A DNA stretch of 64,000 nt, taken from Hippophae tibetana (lineage: Eukaryota; Streptophyta; Magnoliopsida; Rosales; Elaeagnaceae). A program made the position numbers and the translations under genes. Positions 49,670-61,729 of this stretch are shown in pieces. How positions within the stretch are numbered: the first letter of the stretch is position 1; each line of letters opens with the position of its first letter. Below the pieces are notes generated by a model. That model made no database searches, was not told the origin of the DNA, and worked only from the letters and a program-made list of their open reading frames with translations. The stretch spans positions 85,111,816 through 85,175,815 of the forward strand of contig CM072801.1 in assembly GCA_037013495.1 (NCBI GenBank). Reading direction: 5' to 3'.

Positions 49670-50638
49670 TTACTTTGATACATACATGATAGGCGCATCC
49701 TCTAAAAAGTTCACATTGTTCACAATATCAACCTTCAATGCCATACTTTCAAAGTTAAAACAAGTTGAGTTGTTTTCTTGTGAGTTTATGTCCTTGTTCA
49801 TAGCATCATGTGTAACAATCTTAAGTGTGGATGACTCAATAGATTCTTTTAAGCTATTACCACAATCAATGACATTTATCCTTAAGCATTCATTAGCACT
49901 ATCAATGTAAGGAAGTTCAGATGCTTTATAAACTTTAAATTTTACTTGTTCATCTTGCACTCTTATTGTAAGTTCACCTTTTCGTACATCAATGAGTGTG
50001 CTTCTGGTTGCTAAGAATGGACGACCAAATATGATAGGAATGTCATAGTCTTCTTCCATGTCTAGGATAATGAAGTCTGTCGGAAAGATGAATTTGTCTA
50101 CTTTTACTAGCAAATATTCTATCATACCACGAGGTCTCTTAATTGATATATCTGCCATTTGTAATATTACTGAAGTGGGTTTGGCTTTACCAACCCCCAA
50201 TCTCTTGAAAACTGATAATGGCATAAGATTAATGCTAGAACTCAAGGCATATAATGCTTTCTCAAAGTGCATGTTCCCAATTGTATAAGGAATGTCAAAA
50301 CTACCTGGATCTTTCAACTTTTGGTGTAGTTTTCTAGCAAGGATGGCACTACAACCTTCAGTTAAGGTTATTATTTCATTATCTCCAAGTATTATTTTCT
50401 TAGACAAGATTTCCTTTAGAAATTTGGCATAAGAAGGCATATGTTCAAATGTATCTACAAATGATATGTTTATGTGCAACTTCTTGAATATTTCAAGAAA
50501 TTTTAAAAACCATGTATCTGCCTTTTGCTTTTGCATTTTTTGAGGGAAAGGAATAGTGGGTTTGTAGAGGTTGCTCTTTTTTGGCAGAATTATTTCCTTT
50601 CCATTACTCTTTTTATCCTTTAATTCCTCCTTATCCAT
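49670..50638 (-). CDS. Retroelement protease-domain protein, 322 aa, catalytic Asp lost
   Basis: Intact frame matching the gag-protease region of Athila/TAT elements. The N-terminal 60 residues are Lys-rich linker with YKPTIPFPQ. Then comes FLEIFKKLHINISFVDTFEHMP, and next the retropepsin domain. INLMPLSVFKRLGVGKAKPT, SIKRPRGMIEYLLVKVDKF, DFIILDMEEDYDIPIIFGRP and DVRKGELTIRVQDEQV are well preserved. The active site, normally CDLGASIN, reads YALSSSIN, so the catalytic Asp and the Gly are both replaced. The ORF is open but the enzyme should be inactive. A later 70-residue tail has no match I know. It lies in a non-autonomous element between gag and the 3' noncoding region. Confidence 0.88.
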   Translation of the reverse strand: MDKEELKDKKSNGKEIILPKKSNLYKPTIPFPQKMQKQKADTWFLKFLEIFKKLHINISFVDTFEHMPSYAKFLKEILSKKIILGDNEIITLTEGCSAILARKLHQKLKDPGSFDIPYTIGNMHFEKALYALSSSINLMPLSVFKRLGVGKAKPTSVILQMADISIKRPRGMIEYLLVKVDKFIFPTDFIILDMEEDYDIPIIFGRPFLATRSTLIDVRKGELTIRVQDEQVKFKVYKASELPYIDSANECLRINVIDCGNSLKESIESSTLKIVTHDAMNKDINSQENNSTCFNFESMALKVDIVNNVNFLEDAPIMYVSK

Positions 50639-50802
50639 TTTAGTTTCTAGTTCCTCCTTATCCTTTTAGTCTCATAGTCCTCCTTATCCTTTTGAGTCTC
50701 ATCTTCCTACTCTAAAGTTTTACTACTCTTCAAGGCTAATGATTTACAATAGTCCTCACTTTATCTTCTTGGGTTTACAATTGTGATACTTTAAAGGCTA
50801 TC

Positions 50803-51385
50803 TTAAGGAATTCGGCTTATAACCTGAGCAAGTTGTCCCATTTGATTCTCTAAATTTCGAATTGAAGCCTCTTGAGTTGACATTTTTGTATTAAATGATT
50901 GGATGAAGTATTTCATCATCCCTATTAAGGCATTTGTGTTGTACTCAGTAGGTGGCCTCTTTCCTTGGGCTTGTAATTTTTGTGGTTGTTGGAAACTAGA
51001 TGGTGGAAATGATTGATGGTTGAATTGATTACAACCTTGATTGTTGTAATTCCAAGAGAAATTTGGATATTGCCTCCATCCTGGGTTATATGTGTTTGTG
51101 TTTGAGTCTGAATTATTGTTTTGATTCAGATTACCCATATAGAGGGGTCGATTCAAGATTATGTGGAAAATTATCAAACAAATGAGCTACATCACAAAAC
51201 ACACATGACACCCTTGAATCTTTAACCTGGTTTATACTCGCTAGCGAGTTTTGAACCCTCAAAAGATTTACCGAAGATGAAACTTCAGTTGTAAGTTCCA
51301 TGATATCATTTATCTCATGCATTCCACCTACTTTTCTTGTGGCTATCCTTCCTTTCATTGACCATTGATAATTATTGCTAGCCAT
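50803..51385 (-). pseudogene. Gag C-terminal remnant of the Athila-like element
   Basis: Two overlapping frames. 51385-51131 reads MASNNYQWSM... to a zinc-knuckle-like CVFCDVAHLFDNFPHN, in which the last Cys is Phe. 51177-50803 reads YNPGWRQYPNFSWNYNNQG, then a Gln/Pro-rich segment, then EASIRNLENQMGQLAQVI. Both are standard Athila/TAT gag landmarks. The capsid-like domain that should precede them is missing, since the PBS lies only ~230 bp upstream. Confidence 0.8.
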
Positions 51386-51614
51386 TTTCTACTCTATGTT
51401 TCAAATAGCACTAAACAATGTGTTTAAATTAAAAAAAATAAAAACAATAAAAAAAATAAACAACTAAATAAATAAATTAAAGTTAAAAATAAAAATAAAT
51501 AAGTGAGTAAAAGAAAATAAGTAAATTAAAATTAAAATTAAAGTAGAAAAAATAAATTAAGAAAAATAACTAAAATAAAAAAAATAAAAAATTATTAATT
51601 TCTAATATTTATAA

Positions 51615-51632
51615 TCCCCGACAACGGCGCCA
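51615..51632 (-). promoter_or_regulatory. Primer-binding site for tRNA-Asp
   Basis: Plus-strand TCCCCGACAACGGCGCCA is the tRNA-Asp 3' end with one change. It sits six bases from the 5' LTR end (51639), as expected for Athila/TAT elements. Confidence 0.9.
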
Positions 51633-51638
51633 AAAACT

Positions 51639-53121
51639 TGATCGCCACACACAAATTGCATGCAACGAATACGTAAGTATACGTATCGCAATAAATAATA
51701 TAATGATAAGAAAAGATCGTTCCTACGGAGATTATTTTATTAGAAACTAAATTTTAAAACTTAAAAAATAAAAATTAATTTTTTTTGTGTTTTTATATTT
51801 TAAGGAAGCAAAATTAAAATAACTAAAAGTAAAGAACAATAATTAATTAAATCAAATTTGGTAACTAAAAAGATAGATGAGAAAATATCTTGGAATGCTT
51901 AATTCCCCAATTTTCTAAGCATGGGAATTGCTAAAATCTCCCCAATATAATTATCAATTAATTTCATGTTCAATCGAATCTAACCTAGCATGTATTTCTC
52001 TCTCAAGTAAACTACACATCACATAGTAATCACACTCTCATGCCAATTAAATTGCATACTACCCATTAAGTTCATTAATTATGGATCACATACATAAGAA
52101 TCATACATCTTTGCCTAGAAACTATGCATGTTATTTAATGAAGACAAACAATTAAATAATTCACTAAAATCTATTTAATTGTCTCTCTAGATAAATTGTT
52201 GGCCAAAAAATTAATAGCATACAAATAAGATTAAATAATATAATTAAATTAAAATTATATTTGGGGTAAAATATTAAATTATAACATGGTGAAAATTGGG
52301 TTCATAAGATCCCTAGATTAATAAATTAATTATACATAATTATGTTCATAAAGTTCATATTTTTCATAAAGGAAGACATAAAAATTGATAAAGAAAAGAG
52401 TAAAATAATAAATACAATCAATCTCTTAAATTGTAGTATTAGTCTTCTCTTAAATATCCACCAAAATGGTTTCTTGTTGAATTTTTTTGTATTTCTCTCT
52501 CTTTTAGCTCCAAAAATTTACCAAAATTATGCTAATGGAGGCCACTTAGGGTTTATGGGCTTAAATATTGCTCAAGTGTGATTTGGACCATTAGATTAGC
52601 TTCAGATCAAAGGCTACGATCAAAACAAGTAAAACTGATAACTTTAGCCAATCATAGTATGACAGGTGGCATCAGAAATTCATTGGGCGCATCAGGGAGC
52701 AACGTATGGCAAGGGAGACCGGTCAGAGTCAATGCTTGTTGAGTTAGAAACATGTGGTGCACAGGTGGAACGCGTGGAGAAATGTTGTGGTGACGCGTGG
52801 CAACAAAGGTTGACCAATTTTTGAACTCGGATTGAACGCTATGTTGACACATGGCGTGCCTTTCGTCCTCCTCACATGCGGTGTAATGTGATTTGCTCTC
52901 CCTACTTGCATGGCATCCATGTGGCTTGCTCAGTCAGCTCCTCTATTTATGTTGCATGACACGTGGCAGCTCTTAATTGGTCATGCATTAAAAATTCCAA
53001 AAAAAATCCCAAAAATTTTTAATTTTTTATATTTTTGATCCAAAAATACTATTTATTGAATAAAACAAATAAATATTAAATAAAATAGTGCGCTAATGAC
53101 TCTATTTTCATAGGCTCATCA
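51639..53121 (-). repeat. 5' LTR of the Athila-like element
   Basis: 1483 bp, TGATCGCCACAC to GGCTCATCA (plus-strand view), collinear with 46616-48145 but diverged by many substitutions and small indels. Confidence 0.9.
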
Positions 53122-54252
53122 ATTTGAAATAAGGATTGATGTATCAAAATTTACTTTGCTCGATCCATTAAGGTGCTACCTCAATTGTTCTAACAATGCT
53201 ATCATTTCAACCTTAGAGCACTTGATTGAAGCTCGATTGGTCTACACATACTCAATCGATTAATACCCTAGCTCAATCAATTGATTGATACCCTAGTTCA
53301 ATCAATCAAACTCTACCTTTTCCCATTTTGAGGCATAAAGCGCTATTCTTTCAATCAATCCTTGATGATAAACTCTTATCTTGATCACTCGAATTCTCTT
53401 GATCCTAAAGTTGCTTTCCTATTTATACTCTACTTGTTGTCTTTACACCTACATTACCATACTTGAACATAATATAGATCTTTTTGACAACATTTATCTC
53501 AAACACAAGACAAATAGCTACCTAAAATTGGCCAAATAATTGTACTTTCATAGGGTTATCACCAAGAGATTAGTCATCTTAGTAAAATAACAAGAGAAAA
53601 TGTTTGAAAACTTGTTAAGAAGGACATCATTCATTATATTTTCAAACTCAAATGCAATGATAAGAAAGGATGAGTTTTGTCCATTCAAAAGAGATAATAT
53701 CCTAAGTACATCACCTTTAGAAAAGGTGACCTCACATCCCTATAAAAGGAAAGTGGTAGAGAAATAAGTAGTGTGATATGGGGTGATCACGAAATAAAAC
53801 TCCTGAAAAAAGAGAGGGTTAAAATGATAAGAAAGAGAACATAAAGACAGCTAAGAAAAGTAAGAAAAACTTTCTTGGATTGTTGGAAACTCATCAATCA
53901 TCATAGATATCTAACCAAGGATATGAGCCAAGCATTGAGAAGAGGGATCCATATACTCTGACTACTATTATGGATCTTCTAATAAGGCTCTACTACATCT
54001 ATATTGTTTAGTATGCTAAGGTAGGGGTATACTATTGAAAAGAGAGGGAAAAAGAAAAGCATTTGAGAAAAATCTATCAATTGAAATAAGGAGGCAAATA
54101 TAAAGGAATATCGTAGCCTTACTGACATGCTCAGTGATCTTCTCACTGTAGTGGTCGATAAGGAACATGATGAGAGTATAAGAACTCACACTTCATAAGC
54201 ACCTTAGCAAGAGGTCAATGAGGGCTAGGGAAATATGAAAAATAGCTCGAGA
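53122..54252. other. Decayed repeat, unassigned
   Basis: Contains several AATCAATCGATT-like motifs (53200-53320) that recur at 55800-56050, suggesting a shared LTR family. No coding domain recognised. Confidence 0.4.
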
Positions 54253-54279
54253 AGAGAGATAGAGAGATAGAGATAGAGA

Positions 54280-54311
<32 letters not shown>

Positions 54312-54342
54312 ATAAGAAGAAGAAGAAAGAAAGAAAGAAAGT
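54253..54342. repeat. (GA)n / (GAAA)n microsatellite
   Basis: Mixed GATAGA, GAGAGA, AAGAAG and AAAGAAAG runs. Confidence 0.95.
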
Positions 54343-55239
54343 GTAATTTTTTTTTAATTTTTAGTAGATTTTTACAAAATTAAATAAATTTTGGATTTTC
54401 TTGAACAAAACACAAGTAAACACAAAGAACACAAATAGGAAGTAAGTATGAGATAAAGAAAAATAGAAAAACACTCAAAAACATAAACAAAAAACTAGAT
54501 GAAGAGAGAAATAAGAAATCTCAACTTAACTAGATCACAACAAAGAGTGATCAAACTGCATCTCTCTATTTCAGAAGAACTTATATGGGGTAACATACTC
54601 AAAATGTACTCTCTAGAAATGAGCATGTTATGTACGAGGCACTTAATAAATATTTAGATTTAAGATTCTAGAATAACCTATCGAGTGTGGCTCATACATA
54701 TAGCCAATAGAGCTTTTAGAGATATTTTCCCTTTTAGCACTATGATATTGGTGCGTAATGGACCCAGAATTAACATAATTAGGAGAATCATTGTAGCTAC
54801 ATCTTTAGACGAAGAAAATCTAAGGATAGTGAGAAGATGGTCTCCTAGGACTACTCCTAACATACTTAGACCCTGGTTAGAATCTAAGTAGTCAATTTCT
54901 TATAATAAGTCCTCACAAGCCCATGTATACCAAAGTGACTGAAATAGGAGAGAATTAAGTAGGCACGGTCGGGAGTACGGAAAAAGTGTAGTGAAAGAAG
55001 CAACAAGAGATGATATATTCACCTTACTAGAAGAGGAAGACAGAGATGTAGCAACCATAAAGATCAGAGTATCTGTGATGAATGGTCTAATTTTTTTAGT
55101 GAGATCCCTCTAATTATAGCTTAAAAAGGACTTCTTTTCCTCAAACGTAACTTTCTGTATGCTCAATGCTTTGCATTTTTATTTTAACACTTTCTAGAGC
55201 CTTTTTCCTTCTCTTTCCAAACTTAATATACACCCTTAG

Positions 55240-55640
55240 GAGCTCATTATAGGAATTAAACAGCTCATCTTAATCATCTTTTTTCATCTTCAAAAACCTT
55301 TTGGCCTTTTAAATTAGTGTGGGAGGATTTTAAGCAAACTTAGATGTCATAAAGGTAATAAAATTACAATCATCTTCATCAGTGATGTAGCTACTATCCA
55401 ATATAGTAACCTTAGCCTTCATCGCTCTTTTCCCAAAGTGATTATTCATGGAAAAATAATTGGCAATAATGTGTATGGGCTTCCCATACTCAAAACATTT
55501 GATTTGATTCACTTGATTTATGTTTTGTTGTCTACCAAATTCATCATAGGATTGATCATCATTCTTCTCTTATCTTGAGTCTTTCCTACTTAATTTGGTT
55601 GTCCCTTCTAAAGACACAAGAAGTGTTTTTAATCAGTGTA
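55240..55640 (-). pseudogene. Ty1/copia gag zinc-knuckle fragment
   Basis: Minus-strand frame 55512-55330 reads IKCFEYGKPIHIIANYF, a CCHC knuckle whose second and last Cys are Tyr. KRAMKAKVTI and an acidic DEDD stretch follow, as in copia gag proteins. Flanking frames are broken. Confidence 0.7.
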
Positions 55641-57155
55641 ATATTATACATATATTTATACATCAATTCTTGTATATTTTTAGTGAATTGATGTTCCCTA
55701 TACATTTTATATGTTTATTTTGTGTTATACAAGTGATTAGGGTCTAAAAAAGAAAAAAAAGGCAAAATAATTTGTATAAGTGAAATAGGGAATTCAATCA
55801 ATCATGAATGAATGAAGCACACTTGGGTTGAAAAATAGAATCAAGTAGTCGATTGATCGAGCTTTACTTGAGATCAATCAAGTATGTAGGGAAATAAAGA
55901 CAAAGATTGATAGATCAATTGAAAAAGGTATTGATCTATCGAGATATGGTAGATTGATTGAACATTGATTCAGCTTTACTTGACTACTCTCAGGTTTGAA
56001 ATTGCAATTAGTCAATCGATTGATCGAGCGATCCAATCAGTGAGAAAATTAATTTATTTTTCATCACCAACTTCTAAGCCTATCCTTTGGATAAAACCAA
56101 TTCAACCGTAATCTAATCAAGATCAAAAATACATAATGTAAGGCAAAAGGACTTATTAATCCTACACAATTTCTACAAGAAACAAGAGAGATCAAGAGAA
56201 TATCTATGGCAAACCTTTGAAGGAGATTTAGAGTAATTGATTGAAGATTGGAGAGTGAGGTTGTTTGGCTTCATCATAGACAATTCCTAAACTCGTCTTA
56301 TTATTTATTCTCTTTTTAAGTTTCCATGATTGTAATATTGATTAATTTAGAATTCATATCTAGCTAAATTTCTAATGTGATTATGGGAAATTTCTAGCCC
56401 TAAACTATGGCTTAATGACATAAACAATTTTAATTTCAATTCTTGATTCTTGATGTGTTTGATTTTATGATTAAATTCCATGAATATATATGTATGAATT
56501 AGAGTGATCAACTAGTCTATGTTTATATTTAGTCTAAGATGTTAGTATGTAATCGATAATATTCTTATTAAAAATGGCACCTTATGGATGTTATCATAAG
56601 TAGGATTGAACACCTTTGCTAAAGGTTAAATGATTGTTCTAATCTTTCTTTATTTAGTTAGCATCATTTTAGACCTAAATAGAATGAATGAATTAAATCT
56701 AGTAAGGGTTCTTCTAGGATGTTAAGGATTTTGGTTGGTATATAATGGTATTGAAGATCAATTATAAAGTAAAAATGTAGGAAGTCTTAAGTGGACCTAG
56801 ACTTCTAAAGCTAAAGTCAAGAAATGAAGAATGGTTTTAAATTATGAAAGTAACTGAAAACTTAAGAAATTAATTTACATTCATGACATGTTTAATAAAA
56901 TTTTCAACTAGTGGTAAAAATAGTCCCATGATCACCTGTCTCTCATAAACCTTCACCAAATTACTATATTACTTTATGTTAGTTTTTTAAAAAAAAATTC
57001 AAAATCCCCATTCGTTAATTTGATTAACTCATAATGAAGAAATAATTAGTAAAACATTTCACCACTCCTTGTGGGTATGACAACCTAGTTCTTAAAATTT
57101 CTTATCACTTGTACATGATCATGTATACTTGTGTGTTCTAAATCTTGTTAAGTTT
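55641..57155 (+). repeat. 5' LTR of a TAT/Athila-like element (approximate ends)
   Basis: Noncoding, with repeated AATCGATTGATC-like motifs (55850-56040), a CTCCTTGTGGGTATGACAACC-type segment near 57064 that is usual just before the LTR end in this group, and a PBS directly after. The left end could not be set; TGTAATATTATAC near 55638 is a candidate. Confidence 0.6.
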
Positions 57156-57156
57156 T

Positions 57157-57174
57157 TGGTGTCAATGTTAGGAA
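57157..57174 (+). promoter_or_regulatory. Degenerate tRNA-Asp primer-binding site
   Basis: TGGTGTCAATGTTAGGAA matches the tRNA-Asp PBS allowing mostly C-to-T and G-to-A changes, the pattern left by decay of methylated cytosines. Confidence 0.7.
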
Positions 57175-58199
57175 TTGACTTGGAAATTTTTCCATTAATT
57201 ATTATTTTATTTTTACTTTATTATTTATTCTTTTTAATTTTCTATTTTAGTTTACTCACTTTATAATTTCTCAAATCTTAGGAAACTAATGAATGCAATG
57301 ATGCCATTCATTTAACTTGAGATCAAAAGGATTGCTAAACCCATTTCAAGAGAAGACAAATTATTCCACTTCTTCAAGTGACTTGAACATCGAATAAGAG
57401 ACCATGGATATTGTTGATCCAATTGTAAAGGAGTTAGTTGCACCTAACTTTGAGAAAAAACCCTTATGCATATCTAATAGAGATTGAGGTGCTGATCAAG
57501 TTGATTTTTACAAATACTCTAAATATTCTCAAGATCCTACAAATATTCGTATGATCCTACAAATATCCTCAAGATCCTACAAATTTGGAATATCAAGGGA
57601 TAAATTTGGAATATCAAATTGGAAGCAAGGATTAATTTAGGAAGCAATTTTTGTTTTAGTTAATTATGGGCTTTTTATGTCTTATTTATCATAAATCTTT
57701 TGTCTTTTATTCTTTAAGGATGGATTAGGCCCAATTTACCACCAAATAAGCCCATTAGTCTTTTATCTCTTGAATTTGCGCCTAGGGTTTCTTTTAGGCT
57801 TGAATTTACAACCTAGGGTTTTTCTTTAGGCTTGAATTTACATCTAGGGTTTTCATGAGGGCTTGTTGTTATAAAAACATAGTAGATATGTGATTTGAAA
57901 GAATACCATATTTGATTAATAAAAGTATATTTCAGAAAGCTTCTAGCTTTGCCTTATTGTGTTCTTGATTGAATGCTCTAATTTGACTTATCAAAGGGAG
58001 TGATCATCCTTTGTGACGTCTCAAGGTTAGGGGTTCAAATACTTTATTTCCTTAGGGTTATAATCTGATCACCTTCAACAAGTTCTTAGCAAATGAATAA
58101 TTCCTATTCCTTTGAGTTTGTGGGTTCCTAGGGTTATTCGCCTAAAGGGTTCGCATAATTTAGTATCAGAGCTTTGGTTGTTGGAAACAGATTGAAAAC

Positions 58200-58740
58200 A
58201 TGAGTAAGGAAGTAGGAGAACTACAAGAGATCGAATTGAAATTCTTCCTCAAAACTTGTAATGACCAATTTAAGAGGCTAAATGTAAGGTTGGATGATTT
58301 AGAATCCTCTCCCAGTCCTAAATTACATAGGAGAAGACATAGGATACATGAGTTCGATAAGGAGAAGTTGATTCCAATATGGAGGAGAGAACAAGTTTTA
58401 AGCGAGAGAAAAGTTTATGGTTGTACAAAAAAGTGGAGGAATCGAAAGTGCCAGTTCATGTGATGATGAGATACAACTATTTGAGGATTGTTATGATGTT
58501 GAAGTAGAAGAACTTGTGCATGGTGATTTACTTGTCACAAGGAGAGCCCTGAATATAGAGCCTGTTGATGAAGGAGATGAGAAGTACAAAAGAGAGAAAT
58601 GTGAGCAGAAAAAGAGAAAAATGAATGAAAAGGAGAAAGGAGTATGCAAAAAAGAGAGAAAAAAATTAGCAAACATAAGAGAAAAGTGAGTAAATAGGAG
58701 GAAAAAACAAAAAAAATGAGTGTGATAGGTAGAAAACATG
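58200..58740 (+). pseudogene. Gag-like start of the nested element
   Basis: The frame at 58200-58463 starts MSKEVGELQEIELK at a normal distance after the PBS and reads RLDDLESSPSPK, then a basic HRRRHRIHEFDKEK. The overlapping frame 58417-58689 becomes Lys/Glu-rich. It resembles the N-terminus of gypsy gag proteins but is cut short by deletion. Function lost. Confidence 0.5.
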
Positions 58741-58789
58741 TGGTTAAGAGTGCAATGATGGTGAGGAAATGAGTACTATTACTTATATA

Positions 58790-58935
58790 CAAGGATGTTT
58801 ATCTTTCTACTAATGATCTTAATTCATATTTTCCTAGTGTTGTTGTGTCTTCATTGCAGGACTTTGAGGATATATTTCATAAAAATATTCCCCATGGATT
58901 TCCAAGTCGACCTACTTATAGAGCTAAGATTTAAG
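58790..58935 (+). pseudogene. Pol scrap upstream of RT in the nested element
   Basis: Translation VSSLQDFEDIFHKNIPHGFPSRP resembles the segment just before reverse transcriptase in plant gypsy pol (LQ-F-D-F...P-GLP). It joins directly to the 3' polypurine tract, so nearly all of pol is deleted. Confidence 0.65.
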
Positions 58936-60999
58936 GAAAAATCTTTTCAAAGAGAAGGGGAATAATGTAGATTGAGGTGCTGACCAAGTTTATGTTTACA
59001 AATATTCTAAAAATTCTCAAGGTCCTACAAATATTCTCATGATACTACAAATATTCTCAAGATCCTATAAATATCCTTAAGATCTTATAAATAATTTCAA
59101 GATCCTATAGAAGGGATAGATTTGAAATATCAAATAATTTAGGAAGCTATTTTTTTTGTTTTATTAATTATGGGCATTTTATGTTTAACAATTTCTATTT
59201 TAGTGAATTGTGGGCTTTTTTATGTCTTATTTATCATAAGTCTTTTTATTCTTTTATTCTTTAAGGATGGATTAGGCCCAATCCACCACTAAATAAGCTC
59301 ATTAGTCTTTATATCATGAATTTGGGCCTAGGGTTTCCTTTAGGCTTGAATTTGTGCCATAGGTTTTTTCTTTAGGCTTGAATTTGCATCTAGGGTTTTC
59401 ATAGGGTTTGTTGTTATAAAAATATAGCAGGTATGTTATTTGGAAGAAGACCATATTTGATTAATAAATGTTTATTTCAAAAAGCTTCTTCCTTTGCCTT
59501 CTTGTGTTCTTGATTAAATGCTTAAATTCAACTTATCAAAAGGAGTTATCATCCTTTGTGGAGTCTCAAGGTTTGGGTTTTAAGGACTTCATTTCCTTAG
59601 GGTTCTAACCTGATCATCTTCAACATATTCTTAGCAAATCAATTGTTCCTATTCCATTGAGCTCGTGATTCATAGGTTGTTCACTTAGAGGGTCCGTAGC
59701 AATAACATATCCTAATTTGGATGTAGGTTTTGAATTGAAGTATGTAATAACCCATATATTTATTAGGGGTTTGTCTAGAGAAAATCCAAACAAACACTTG
59801 AAGGAATTCTATGTAGTTGCTCCACCATGAAAGCAATAGGGATTATTGTAGAAAAAGTCAAACTTAAGGCTTTTCCCTTCTTTTTGGCAAAGAGTTCTTA
59901 GGAATTGATATACTATCTACCCTCTAGACCCATTACCATCTAGAATGAGATGAAGAGGTAGTTTCTTGAGAGATATTTCCTTACTTCTAGGTCCATCACA
60001 ATAAGGAAACAAATTTGTGTAATTATACAATCCAATTGGAAAACAAGCTATGCATATTGGAAGAGATTCAAAACGTTATGTGCTAGTTTCCCACAACACC
60101 AAATAAGTGATCAACTAATGCTTTAATATTTCTATGAAAGGTTAACATGCACAGAGGGGAATATAATTGGTCCTTAAGTTATGAGGCATTGATAAATAAA
60201 ACACCAGTTGAAGAACATACCTTGATTGCAACAATGGCTATCAATTCTTAATACTGTGGAACCTGAAAAGGTAAATGAGGTAAAAAAATAATTCCCATCT
60301 TGAGCAACAAATAAGTACTCTAGCTAGTGTGGTATAACAACTAGCTGTAGGATAAGTGAACATATGGGATATGCAATAAAATTGGGACATCCCATAGATA
60401 TATGTCCCACCCTTCAAGAAGAATAAGCCAATGTTGTTTGTGGTTTTTTTGGGTATAGGTTCAGGTATGATCCTTATGCCAATACATAAAACCTTGGATG
60501 GAGGGATCATCCAAATTTTAGCTATGCAAATTACTATAAAAAAGTGCTTTCTATAATCCACTTGAATTTTAATTCTAGTCCATAACAACAACAATACAAA
60601 CCAAAACCTCAACCACCACAACAACCCCAAGAGAAAACTATAGAAGACTTGGTGAACACTTTGGTTAAGAACACTACTTAATTTATGTAGGAAAACCAAA
60701 ATTTCATGAGAAAACCTGAAATTACAGTAAGTAACCTTGAAAACCAAGTAGGCCAACTAGCCACAACTTTTGAAAGGTTGGACGCTCTAGCATATGGTAA
60801 ATTTCCCTTTCAAAGTATGGTAAATCAAAGGGATAATGGCAATGCAATCACTTTAAAAAGTGGGAAGCAATTAGAAGAGCTCCCTAAAGAGCTAACAGAA
60901 AAACTCTAATAAAAGCCCCATACCAAAAGAGTTAGTAAGAAGAGCAACTACTCTATCAGAAAACATTGCAACAACTCATGAAATTATTAAACAACACAT

Positions 61000-61690
61000 G
61001 TATATTGATACTTCAATGTTGTCTTTCCCTAATAGGTTTTCAAAATCAAAGAAGGAAGAGCATGAACAAGGGATTTTGGAAACCTTTTACCAAGTGCAAG
61101 TCAACATTCCTTGTTTGGATGCTATAAAACAAGTGCTAAGGTAGGTAAGTTCCTTAATGAGCTTTGCATTACTAAACACAAGCTTAAAGATAATGAGGTA
61201 GTTAGTCTAGGAGAGAATGTCTAAATTGAATTACAAAGAAAATTTCCTTCTATATGTAAGGATCCTAATAGTTTTACTATTTCTTGCAATAGGAACCAAT
61301 TGGTTTTAGAGAGCCATGTTAGATCTAGGAGCATTAATCAATTTTATAACAACTTGATATACAAAGTATATCTTGGAGGATGTGTTGGTACAAGTCAATG
61401 ATATGTTATTCCTTGCTAACTTGTGTGTTCTAGATATGCAAGAGGAGACTAACCATATCCCTACCCCACTTCTTTTTAGTAGACCATTCATGAAAACTGC
61501 TTGAACTAAAGTTAACATCCACAATGGGACATTGACTATGGAGTTCAATGAAGACTCTATATGCTTCCATATCTTTGAATCAATGAGGTACCCAAATGAT
61601 AGTAATTCTTTCTATTTTATTGATATTATAGACTCTTTTATGGAAAAGGTATATGAGCTCAAACAAGAAGACTCCTTATAAGTAGCCTTG
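61000..61690 (+). pseudogene. TAT/Athila protease remnant
   Basis: LDLGASINFI retains the catalytic Asp-Leu-Gly-Ala. Then VLVQVNDMLFLANLCVLDMQ, TPLLFSRPFMKTA, a stop, TKVNIHNGTLTMEFNED and FHIFESMRYPNDSNSFYFID follow, the retropepsin region of plant gypsy elements. It follows the gag at 60909 in the same element. No RT follows; LTR sequence begins at about 61730. Confidence 0.82.
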
Positions 61691-61729
61691 AAACAACTTA
61701 GATTCTGATAATCCAAAATACCTAATAAT

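Larger units (their letters stand above)
46616..53121 (-). mobile_element. Non-autonomous Athila/TAT-like LTR retrotransposon with gag tail and protease only
   Basis: Two LTRs of the same orientation bound it: 53121-51639 (5') and 48145-46616 (3'). A tRNA-Asp PBS follows the 5' LTR. Flanks atttc (46611-46615) and atttg (53122-53126) agree at four of five bases. The 3.5-kb interior holds the C-terminal part of gag and a protease ORF, then about 1.5 kb noncoding. There is no reverse transcriptase, RNase H or integrase, so it depends on another element's enzymes. The LTRs differ at many sites, mostly transitions, so the insertion is not recent. Confidence 0.88.
57475..59706 (+). mobile_element. 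Nested, internally deleted gypsy-like element
   Basis: LTRs 57475-58160 and 58963-59706 both start TAAT..AGATTGAGGTGCTGA and share the CAAGATCCTACAAATATT and TTAGGCTTGAATTT segments. The element is flanked by a perfect atatc duplication (57470-57474, 59707-59711). A PBS TAGTATCAGAGCT (58161) fits initiator-tRNA-Met type sites. A polypurine tract, AAAGAGAAGGGGAA, precedes the 3' LTR. The 800-bp interior keeps the start of a gag-like frame and a scrap of pol. Total 2232 bp. It splits the gag of the surrounding element. Confidence 0.85.
57290..60910 (+). pseudogene. TAT/Athila gag, split by a nested element
   Basis: The first part, 57290-57474, ends LVAPNFEKKPLCI. After a 2.2-kb insertion it resumes at 59712 with YPNLDVGFELKY and RENPNKHLKEFYVV. 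Then come RYFLTSRSITIRKQIC, YWKRFKTLCASFPQHQISDQ, EEHTLIATMA, a Gln/Pro stretch near 60600, and VSNLENQVGQLATTFERL (60706-60909). This is the gag order of Athila/TAT elements. Numerous stops and frameshifts are present. Confidence 0.85.

Noticed and set aside
58200-58689. Host gene encoding a basic/acidic protein
   Set aside because: It lies between PBS and PPT of a two-LTR element with a target duplication.
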